Part shown: positions 1 to 5,594 of the stretch, piece after piece
How the letters are laid out: every line of letters begins with the position of its first letter
How positions within the stretch are numbered: the stretch's first letter is position 1
NCBI GenBank assembly: GCA_937874345.1
Contig: CALNBT010000092.1
Coordinates: forward strand, 1 to 5,594
DNA: 5,594 nt
Reading direction: 5' to 3'
Origin: an uncultured Prevotella sp.
GTDB lineage: Bacteria > Bacteroidota > Bacteroidia > Bacteroidales > Bacteroidaceae
Notes under the pieces: model-generated
The model's database searches: none
The model's input: the letters and a program-made list of their open reading frames with translations, nothing else
What the model was told of the DNA's origin: nothing
Program-made: the position numbers and the translations under genes

Positions 1-1476
1 GAATACGATATCGCAGTGAAATACCATCGTGATATGAACTATAACATGATTCGTAACTGGGTGGGACAGACTGGAGATGAAGAATTCTACCAGGCTTGCG
101 ACAAGTATGGAATCATGATTTGGCAAGATTTCTGGCTGGCTAATCCTGCCGACGGACCCGATCCGATGAACGAAGGAATGTTCTTGAAAAATGCAAAAGA
201 TTATATTTACCGCATCAGAAATCATGCCAGCATCGGGCTCTATTGCGGACGTAACGAAGGATATCCACCCAAAACGATTGACAAAGCGTTGAGAGAAGAC
301 ATCGATGCGCTGAACCCTGGCATCGTGTACATCTCCAGCTCGGCTGATGATGGCGTCAGCGGACATGGACCATATTGGGCTATTCCAGCCAAAGAATATT
401 TCGAACGTCAATCAGGGAAATTGCACTCAGAGCGCGGAATGCCTAATATGATGACATTCGAAGGATTGTCTCGTACACTTAGTCCGGAAGCATTGTGGCC
501 TCAGAACAACGAATGGGGACAACACGACTATACCATGCAGGGGGCTCAACGCGGAGCATCGTTTAACAAAATCATTGAAACGGCTTTCGGAAAGATAGAT
601 AATGCCAAAAAGTTTGCCGAATTGGCTCAATGGGAGAATTATGAGGGCTATCGGGCCATGTACGAATCGGACAGTAAAGACCGACTTGGTCTGTTGATAT
701 GGATGAGTCATTCATGCTGGCCAAGCATGACATGGCAAACCTATGACTACTATTTTGAACCTACTGCTGCATTCTTCGGTGTGAAGAAAGCCTGCGAACC
801 GTTGCACATTCAGTGGAATGCAAGCACCCGGAATATGGAGGTGGTCAATCTGAATCAAACAGTTTCTGGAATGCTGACAGCGCGTTGTGAGGTGTTGGAT
901 ATGTATGGAAAGTCTATCAGCAAATACGAAACCTCGTTGCAGACGAATCCAGATACCACGGTGGTTTGTGCCAATATCCCCGTTCCAACAATGAATGGAA
1001 CAGTTTATTTTCTGAAATTAAGTCTGACAGATGCGCAGTCTCGACAGCTGTCTTCCAACTTTTATGTTTGCTCAACCCAAGACGGTAATTTGCAGGCGCT
1101 CAATAGTTTGCCATCTGCTCAGGTCAAAACTGACGTTAACTGGGATAGAAATCGGGCAATTGTTACACTGACCAACATCAGTGATACACCTGCCTTGATG
1201 AACCGTTTGAACTTAAAAGCTATTGATACCCAATCGTTGGTTACAAAGGAGTGGTACGTAAGTGCAAAAAATACATCTGTATTGGAAGACAAAACAGAAC
1301 AGATTCTTCCTGTAGACTATAGCGACAATTACTTTCATTTAATGCCCGGAGAGACCAAGACGATAACGATCGGTTGGAGTAATGAAGATGCTCGAGGAGG
1401 AAAGCCTCTTATTGAGTTGACGGGATTCAATGTCAAAACGACACGTATTTTGTCGGCTCCTGATACGATACTATAA
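1..1476 (+). CDS. Glycoside hydrolase family 2 enzyme, exo-beta-glucosaminidase/beta-mannosidase-like (5'-truncated by window edge)
   Basis: This is the C-terminal 491 residues of a GH2 retaining exo-glycosidase. The frame is open from base 1, so the true start lies upstream and the GTG at 16 is an internal valine. The catalytic TIM barrel is recognisable from the NMIRNWVGQTG and YGIMIWQDFW segments. The acid/base Glu is in CGRNEG (codon 256-258), and the likely nucleophile Glu is in LHSERGMP (codon 430-432), which I align with the SETSAG motif of the exo-beta-D-glucosaminidase CsxA. The barrel ends with WQTYDYYFEPTAAFFGVKKACEPLH (split here only by eye), a hallmark of this branch. Two beta-sandwich domains follow: roughly bases 800-1080, and roughly 1120-1470, the latter like the Ig-fold of exo-glucosaminidases (NISDTPALMNRLNLKA, DNYFHLMPGETKTI, GFNV). 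It probably acts in the periplasm or at the surface, trimming beta-linked GlcN, Man or a related sugar; substrate cannot be read from sequence. No C-terminal sorting tail is present. The CotH gene starts 30 bases downstream. Confidence 0.9.
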   Translation, partial: EYDIAVKYHRDMNYNMIRNWVGQTGDEEFYQACDKYGIMIWQDFWLANPADGPDPMNEGMFLKNAKDYIYRIRNHASIGLYCGRNEGYPPKTIDKALREDIDALNPGIVYISSSADDGVSGHGPYWAIPAKEYFERQSGKLHSERGMPNMMTFEGLSRTLSPEALWPQNNEWGQHDYTMQGAQRGASFNKIIETAFGKIDNAKKFAELAQWENYEGYRAMYESDSKDRLGLLIWMSHSCWPSMTWQTYDYYFEPTAAFFGVKKACEPLHIQWNASTRNMEVVNLNQTVSGMLTARCEVLDMYGKSISKYETSLQTNPDTTVVCANIPVPTMNGTVYFLKLSLTDAQSRQLSSNFYVCSTQDGNLQALNSLPSAQVKTDVNWDRNRAIVTLTNISDTPALMNRLNLKAIDTQSLVTKEWYVSAKNTSVLEDKTEQILPVDYSDNYFHLMPGETKTITIGWSNEDARGGKPLIELTGFNVKTTRILSAPDTIL

Positions 1477-1506
1477 TTAATTTAATGATATGAAACCCTA
1501 AACATT

Positions 1507-3756
1507 ATGGAAAAAAGAAAATGGCTGTTATTATTTGGTGCTGTCGTGGGGATTCTTTGTGCACAGGCGCAAGATCCCAGTAATTACAAAGGACTGCTTA
1601 GAGACCAAAATGTGAAAGTGACAAGTACGAATCTCCCTATCGTTTTTATGAACGTTAATGGTGTACAGATCGACCGGGAAGTAAGGATCTTGGCACGAAT
1701 GAAAGTTATTGACAACGGTGCGGGTCAGCTAAACTATGGAGATACGATAGCGCACCCCAATCAAGGTGTCAATTATGACGGATGGGTAGCGTTAAAATAT
1801 CGGGGGAATTCTTCATTTAATTCCTCAGATAAAAAACCTTATTCGTTCAGACCTCTCAAGACAACTGTTCTTCCTGATGATGGTGGCGACAAGGATAAGG
1901 TCAGTATATTAGGTATGGGAAAGGACAACAACTGGGCGCTTTTGGCTCCATTTGCAGACAAGTCTATGATGCGTGACATTCTTACCTTTGAACTGGCACG
2001 TCAATATTTCGGTTATGTCCCTCATGGACGCTATTGTGAACTGATCCTGGATGGTACTTATTATGGTATCTATATCCTGACCGAATTGCCGACACAAGGG
2101 AAGAAACGCCTAAACCTTAACGATCCAGGAACCAATGGAGGTGACCTGACCGGTGATTATTCAGTCGAGGTTGACCGTGATGATGAGGTTAGTCAGGACC
2201 CAAACTATCCGCCTGTTTACAGATCTGCTTATCCGGCTATGCTTCAGTATGGTGGATCAGTGTTGCAAAATAAAATTATCAAATATCAATTTAATTTTCC
2301 CGAAACAGGTGATTTTGCAGCCCTGCCTACCAATACATTCTCTTCGCTGATACAACAAATCAACTTGATGGAGTCTTCTTTCAAGTTGGGAAATTATACC
2401 GATCCGAATGTAGGCTACAGAAAATATATTGACGTAAGATCGTTTATCGATTACATGTTGGCGACAGAATTTTCAATGAACATTGATGGGTATCGGTTGA
2501 GTACAAAGTTCTACAAGTACAGTACTACTCGTGCTGCCGCAGAAAAACTTGACCCTAGATGGAAAACAACATTGTGGGATTTCAACATTGCTTATGGAAA
2601 TGCAAACTATTATCAAGGAGAATCAACGAATGTTTGGCAATATGATTTCAATAGCAGGAATAGTGGCGATAATGAACTGGTACCCTTCTACTGGCAATAT
2701 TTGGTTCAGGACCCTGCGTATATCAGTGAAATGAAAGCTAGATGGGCTGAATATAGAAGAGGATCGTACAAAATCGATCATATTTATGCTGTTATCGATT
2801 CTATGGCAACCATGTTATCCTCTGGCGGTGCCATTGATAGAAACCAGCAGGCTTACCAAATTATCGGACGGAGTGTATGGCCTAATGCATTTGTAGGACA
2901 AACCTATCAAGCGGAAATCAATTATCTGAAAGACTGGATTAAACGCCGTATCATCTTTATGGATAAGCAATTGCTTGGTAAAGTTGATCCTAATTTGAGT
3001 GAGGCCTTGGTTGTTAAAGATGGTTTTAATGCCGATTTGGTTTCTGAAGGACAGCCGTCTTCAAATTACACTTTAGGAGGTATCGACCAAGAAAACAGTG
3101 CATTTTATCCAATAAGTGTCAAAGCGGATGGTGGTATCCCAAATGATGGGAAGATTGTGTCAAAGAATGAAGGTGTTAACTACCAGCTAGCACCATACAA
3201 TGGCAACAATGCGCTAAATCTAAAAACGAACGGGCAGTCGGCAACCATCACGTTTGACAAATTGATTAAGACGCCCAGACTGTATTTCCTTGTATCGAGT
3301 GGCAACGGTATTTCAATGCTTGAAATAACCGTTCATTATCAAGATGGAACAAGTGGCCCTTCACAAATTTGCAATATAGCAGATTGGTCAAACAGTAACT
3401 TGGATGGTACTGAAGCATTGACTATATTGGGACGCATTCGTCCAGATGGTTATTTAAGTACCCTTCACTATTCTATGTGCGAGAATTTTGTAGAGGCTGA
3501 TGAGAATAAAGAGATTGCTTCGGTAACCATCAAACAGACCAGCAGCGCCATTGCTTCGGTATTTGGCTTCTCTAAACTATTAACATCAATTGAAACCGGT
3601 ATTGAATCTATCAATATAAATGGTGCTGAAAATCCTACAAATCCTCAGCCGATTGGGATTTATACTGTTAGTGGTGTCAAGCTGAAAGCTCCGCAGAAGG
3701 GATTGAATATAGTAAAATACAGTGACGGGAATTCCAGAAAACTGATCATTAAATAG
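1507..3756 (+). CDS. Secreted CotH kinase-like protein with C-terminal sorting tail
   Basis: A complete 749-residue protein. Residues 1-22 form a Sec signal peptide (KRK, hydrophobic WLLLFGAVVGIL, then CAQAQ; a lipobox is unlikely because Leu precedes the Cys). Residues ~90-490 match the CotH family, a protein-kinase-like fold: WVALKYRGNSSF and KKPYSFRPL (~93-117), NNWALLAPFADKSMMRD (141-157), the LDGTYYGIYILTE core (181-193), EVDRDDE (221-227), NIDGYRLSTKFYKY (325-338) and LWDFNIAYGNANYY (356-369). D327 and D358 sit where catalytic or metal-binding Asp residues are expected (inferred). Residues ~500-690 are a beta-rich region of unknown family. Residues ~714-749 (IGIYTVSGVKLKAPQKG through KLIIK) resemble the type IX secretion C-terminal sorting domains of Bacteroidota. 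CotH of Bacillus phosphorylates spore coat proteins; bacteroidal homologues are largely uncharacterised, so kinase activity is not established. ATG at 1507 is the start that gives a proper signal peptide; there is no Shine-Dalgarno, as is usual in this phylum. It is probably cotranscribed with the GH2 gene. Confidence 0.9.
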   Translation: MEKRKWLLLFGAVVGILCAQAQDPSNYKGLLRDQNVKVTSTNLPIVFMNVNGVQIDREVRILARMKVIDNGAGQLNYGDTIAHPNQGVNYDGWVALKYRGNSSFNSSDKKPYSFRPLKTTVLPDDGGDKDKVSILGMGKDNNWALLAPFADKSMMRDILTFELARQYFGYVPHGRYCELILDGTYYGIYILTELPTQGKKRLNLNDPGTNGGDLTGDYSVEVDRDDEVSQDPNYPPVYRSAYPAMLQYGGSVLQNKIIKYQFNFPETGDFAALPTNTFSSLIQQINLMESSFKLGNYTDPNVGYRKYIDVRSFIDYMLATEFSMNIDGYRLSTKFYKYSTTRAAAEKLDPRWKTTLWDFNIAYGNANYYQGESTNVWQYDFNSRNSGDNELVPFYWQYLVQDPAYISEMKARWAEYRRGSYKIDHIYAVIDSMATMLSSGGAIDRNQQAYQIIGRSVWPNAFVGQTYQAEINYLKDWIKRRIIFMDKQLLGKVDPNLSEALVVKDGFNADLVSEGQPSSNYTLGGIDQENSAFYPISVKADGGIPNDGKIVSKNEGVNYQLAPYNGNNALNLKTNGQSATITFDKLIKTPRLYFLVSSGNGISMLEITVHYQDGTSGPSQICNIADWSNSNLDGTEALTILGRIRPDGYLSTLHYSMCENFVEADENKEIASVTIKQTSSAIASVFGFSKLLTSIETGIESININGAENPTNPQPIGIYTVSGVKLKAPQKGLNIVKYSDGNSRKLIIK

Positions 3757-3771
3757 AAATTGATAAAACAA

Positions 3772-3787
3772 AATGGCTTTTGCCATT
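3772..3787 (+). repeat. Small inverted repeat after the CotH gene
   Basis: AATGGC, a TTTT loop and GCCATT form a perfect 6-bp stem starting 15 bases after the CotH stop codon. It lacks a following T-run and lies just before the much stronger terminator stem-loop, so it may be a minor 3'-end structure protecting the transcript or chance. Confidence 0.35.
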
Positions 3788-3801
3788 GGTGGAAATGCCT
3801 C

Positions 3802-3850
3802 AAAAAACAATCATGGAGAAAGTAAAACACTTTCTCCATGATTGTTTTTT
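3802..3850 (+). terminator. Strong, possibly bidirectional, intrinsic terminator
   Basis: The two 22-base arms (3802-3823 and 3829-3850) are perfectly complementary and surround a 5-base AAAAC loop. The inner stem is CAATCATGGAGAAAGT paired with its complement, and the outer part is six A paired with six T. On the + strand the stem ends in TTTTTT, so it acts as a rho-independent terminator 45 bases after the CotH stop. Because the structure is symmetric, the - strand reading also ends in a T-run. It could therefore also stop transcripts of the convergent guanylyltransferase gene, whose stop lies about 190 bases away. Confidence 0.9.
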
Positions 3851-4039
3851 ATCAAAACTCTTTATAGAATTGTTTCTTTGTTTGCCATTAAGCCATTTGT
3901 CGTTGTACAGAGGTGATTTATCATCTCATACGATAACGTATTTCACTTAAATCAGACAGTATGATAAAAGTATGCTATTTGTTTGCTGAAAGTCTTCAAC
4001 TGATAATACGAACAAGTGAAAAAGTAATTTCAATATTGC
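3851..4039. other. Intergenic region between convergent genes
   Basis: This AT-rich stretch lies between the terminator and the guanylyltransferase stop codon, and I see no coding potential. It contains two abutting short hairpins. GAGGTGA-TTTA-TCATCTC (3910-3927) has one G:U pair if read as + strand RNA. ATACG-ATAA-CGTAT (3928-3941) is perfect. Neither has a T-run. No separate terminator is obvious right behind the guanylyltransferase gene. Confidence 0.6.
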
Positions 4040-5122
4040 TCAGACATACTCATTGCCTTTTTTAATCTGGATCTCGTTGACATATTTACGAATCAACGCA
4101 GACGAATCTTCCTTTTTGCAAATCAGCATAACATTATCGTGTTCAACGATGATAAATCCGTCTAGACCATTGATGATACCCACCTTTCCTTTGGGTAGCT
4201 TGACTACGTTGCCATGACTGTTGTCGAAAATCACCTCACTGTGGATGGCAACATTATCCGATTCACTTTTCTGCATGGCCTCGTAGATGCTATGCCATGT
4301 GCCAACATCTGCCCAGCCAAACGAACATTTCATGACGAACACATTCTCAGATCTTTCCAAAACACCGTAATCAACCGACAAATTTGGATAAAGTGGAAAG
4401 TTTTGGTTAACATATTGGTTTTCTTCTTCGATGGTCCACTGGGGGTTCATATCGTCTTGATTGCCTAAAACGAATGGAAGCAGTCGGTTGAAGCAATCGT
4501 TCATGAAAGCGATGTTGGCCATAAACATACCAGTATTCCAATAAAATTCACCACTGTCAACAAACATTTTGGCAAACTCTCTTTCTGGTTTCTCCGTAAA
4601 AGATTTTACAGTATAAACATCGTTTTCGACTTCATCCCCAAATTGGATATAGCCATACCCCGGCTCGGGACGGGTAGGTTTGATGCCCAATGTCAGGAAA
4701 CCATCTCTTTGAGCGACAAAAGAAAACCCTTCCAAGATGTCTTTTTGAAAAGTTTCTTCACTCAATATTATCTGGTCGGACGGCGTTACGAGTATGTTAG
4801 CCTTAGGACAATAACGCATAATACGATGGGCTGCCCATGCAACGCTAGGTGCTGTATTTCTATGAATAGGTTCCGCCAGAATCTGGTCTTCGGGGATATC
4901 GGGAAGCTGTTCGTGAATAAAATCGAGATAAGCTTGATTGGTACTGATAAAAATATGGTCAATTGGAACAATTTTCAACATGCGATTGAAAGTCTGTTGC
5001 AATAATGTGTGACCCGTACCGAAGAAATCTATAAATTGTTTTGGCTTATTTTCTCTGCTGCAGGGCCAGAGACGCTTGCCTTTTCCCCCTGCAAGGATAA
5101 CACAATAATTGTTTTCTGCCAT
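4040..5122 (-). CDS. manC: Mannose-1-phosphate guanylyltransferase (GDP-mannose pyrophosphorylase)
   Basis: A 360-residue cytoplasmic enzyme predicted to join GTP and mannose-1-phosphate into GDP-mannose, releasing pyrophosphate. GDP-mannose is the donor for mannosyl glycans and the precursor of GDP-fucose. The N-terminus has the sugar-nucleotidyltransferase signature LAGGKGKRLWP, then SRENKPKQF (residues 10-30). Further family motifs are EPIHRNTAPSVAWAA (84-98), TPSDQ (113-117, where PADH/PSDH-type sequences are usual), GYGYIQ (155-160), FTEKP (175-179), FYWNTGMF (193-200), DYGVLERS (251-258) and GWADVGTW (269-276). The length covers only the nucleotidyltransferase domain and its C-terminal beta-helix part (FIIVEHDNVMLI). 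The phosphomannose isomerase cupin domain found in ~470-residue bifunctional ManC/AlgA proteins is absent, so isomerase must come from another gene. The ATG at 5122 sits just before the conserved first beta-strand and is preceded by A-rich sequence. It is a single-gene unit, convergent with the CotH operon and divergent from the receptor gene. The symbol manC (synonym rfbM/cpsB) is by family. Confidence 0.93.
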   Translation of the reverse strand: MAENNYCVILAGGKGKRLWPCSRENKPKQFIDFFGTGHTLLQQTFNRMLKIVPIDHIFISTNQAYLDFIHEQLPDIPEDQILAEPIHRNTAPSVAWAAHRIMRYCPKANILVTPSDQIILSEETFQKDILEGFSFVAQRDGFLTLGIKPTRPEPGYGYIQFGDEVENDVYTVKSFTEKPEREFAKMFVDSGEFYWNTGMFMANIAFMNDCFNRLLPFVLGNQDDMNPQWTIEEENQYVNQNFPLYPNLSVDYGVLERSENVFVMKCSFGWADVGTWHSIYEAMQKSESDNVAIHSEVIFDNSHGNVVKLPKGKVGIINGLDGFIIVEHDNVMLICKKEDSSALIRKYVNEIQIKKGNEYV

Positions 5123-5423
5123 CTTATTTCATTTGATTAGAAATTTGTTTTCGAAAGATACGCAAATAAACCAGTACTTCCAACTTTTTTAGGATTATTT
5201 ATATCAGTGCACAGTGTGGCAAAGACTTTTGGTACGATGGAGATGATGTGCTCCATTTGTTTGTGTTTTGCTTGACATTTGATTGTAAATAGGATGAAAT
5301 ATAATTGAAAAAACAGTTTCGCTTGTTGTAACATTCTTGTCATACCTTCTTTATTTTGTAGTAATATCTGTGCAATATCGACACTGTAAATTTGCAAACG
5401 TAAAAATTAATATTCAAAATTTG
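5123..5423. other. Divergent intergenic region (manC / SusC-like receptor)
   Basis: This 301-base AT-rich region must hold the promoters of both divergent genes. I can point to one good -7-type element for the receptor gene (TAAATTTG, 5387-5394). For the guanylyltransferase I see only a weak candidate reading TTTATTTG on the - strand (5163-5170), one mismatch from TAnnTTTG and without a convincing -33 partner. The region has no recognisable riboswitch, tRNA or protein gene. The open frame on the - strand inside it starts with TTG and shows no family features. Confidence 0.6.
5387..5394 (+). promoter_or_regulatory. Putative Bacteroides-type -7 element for the SusC-like gene
   Basis: TAAATTTG matches the Bacteroides primary-sigma -7 consensus TAnnTTTG exactly and lies 29 bases before the receptor ATG, which would give a leader of about 20-25 bases. 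The nearest TTTG that could act as a -33 element (5355-5358) is 28 bases upstream, longer than the usual spacing of about 20, so the -33 box is weak or absent. That would fit a promoter needing an activator, but this is inference. Confidence 0.45.
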
Positions 5424-5594
5424 ATGAAGACAAGTAAAAGGGGTTTAGTAGCAATAGTGATGCTACTTTTGATGAGTTTGAATGTTGCAGCACAGGAAAT
5501 CAGCGGAACTGTGGTTGATTCTAAAACAAAAGAACCGTTAATAGGCGCAACAATAGAGATTGAGGGACAGAAGCCGACAGGGGTAACAGACTTT
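5424..5594 (+). CDS. SusC/RagA-like TonB-dependent outer-membrane receptor (N-terminal fragment, cut by window edge)
   Basis: Only the first 57 residues are in the window and the frame is open to the last base. Residues 1-23 are a Sec signal peptide (MKTSKRG, hydrophobic LVAIVMLLLMSL, NVAAQ), with probable cleavage near AAQ-E. It is followed at once by the start of a carboxypeptidase-regulatory-like beta domain: EISGTVVDSKTKEPLIGATI, then EIEGQ and TGVTDF. This closely fits the opening of SusC-type receptors, which import oligosaccharides or peptides across the outer membrane with a SusD lipoprotein partner. Nothing here shows an STN domain for anti-sigma signalling, as the regulatory-like domain starts right after the signal peptide. 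The ATG is chosen because it yields the signal peptide; the A/T-rich leader lacks a Shine-Dalgarno. Other secreted Bacteroidota proteins can begin with the same domain, so the SusC call rests on family resemblance of a short fragment. Confidence 0.8.
   Translation, partial: MKTSKRGLVAIVMLLLMSLNVAAQEISGTVVDSKTKEPLIGATIEIEGQKPTGVTDF

Noticed and set aside
16..18. GTG as a start for the GH2 protein
   Set aside because: The same frame is open upstream to base 1, and the sequence begins in the middle of the conserved catalytic barrel, so the gene is simply cut by the window.
427..711. 94-codon open frame on the - strand inside the GH2 gene
   Set aside because: Antisense to the catalytic barrel coding sequence and without protein-like features.
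1490..1501. ATG AAA CCC TAA mini-frame before the CotH start (and ATG AAA TAA before manC, 5124-5132 on the - strand)
   Set aside because: Frames of two or three codons are expected by chance in AT-rich leaders; no attenuator structure accompanies them.
1507..1572. CotH as a lipoprotein through the Cys in GILCAQAQ
   Set aside because: Leu directly before Cys does not fit the lipobox, while AQA-QD gives a normal signal-peptidase I site.
2153..2734. Two + strand frames of 65 and 67 codons within the CotH gene
   Set aside because: Both are out-of-frame shadows of the CotH domain coding region.
4643..5005. 120-codon open frame on the + strand antisense to manC
   Set aside because: It lies entirely inside a gene with clear conserved motifs; its product is low-quality sequence without recognisable features.
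5137..5397. 86-codon open frame on the - strand just upstream of manC
   Set aside because: It starts with TTG, lies in AT-rich intergenic DNA that must carry promoters, and its product shows no family, signal-peptide or domain pattern. A real short gene is not excluded but unsupported.
5395..5402. TACGTTTG on the - strand as the definite manC promoter
   Set aside because: The -7 match is exact but no -33 partner is seen and it is ~270 bases from the manC start; kept only as a finding.

Overview
The window looks like a chromosomal carbohydrate-utilisation neighbourhood from a member of the Bacteroidota, most likely Bacteroidales (Bacteroides/Prevotella-like). The evidence is a SusC-type TonB-dependent receptor start, a secreted CotH protein with a type IX-secretion-like C-terminal tail, A-rich start regions without Shine-Dalgarno sequences, and a TAnnTTTG-type -7 promoter element. 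Genus cannot be fixed from the sequence alone.

Layout. Positions 1-1476 (+) hold the C-terminal part of a glycoside hydrolase family 2 enzyme of the exo-beta-glucosaminidase / beta-mannosidase-like branch; its N-terminus lies outside the window. After a 30-base gap comes a complete CotH kinase-like secreted protein (1507-3756, +), very probably in the same operon. A perfect 22-bp stem-loop with A/T flanks (3802-3850) closes this unit. A short non-coding stretch separates it from a convergent gene, mannose-1-phosphate guanylyltransferase (4040-5122, -). A 301-base intergenic region (5123-5423) follows, and from it a SusC/RagA-like outer-membrane receptor gene is transcribed rightwards (5424 to the window edge, +).

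How the genes may work together. The GH2 enzyme and the SusC-like receptor are the kinds of parts found in polysaccharide utilisation loci: extracytoplasmic glycan trimming and outer-membrane oligosaccharide import. They sit in two different transcription units separated by an oppositely oriented sugar-nucleotide gene, so they may belong to two different loci. The guanylyltransferase makes GDP-mannose in the cytoplasm for surface glycans or GDP-fucose and is probably a housekeeping or glycan-synthesis gene lying between them. The most unusual pairing is the GH2 enzyme with a putative secreted kinase-like CotH protein that carries its own sorting tail.

I did not find RNA genes, CRISPR arrays, insertion sequences or recombination sites. 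No clearly new system is evident. The findings below are leads, mostly of modest strength.
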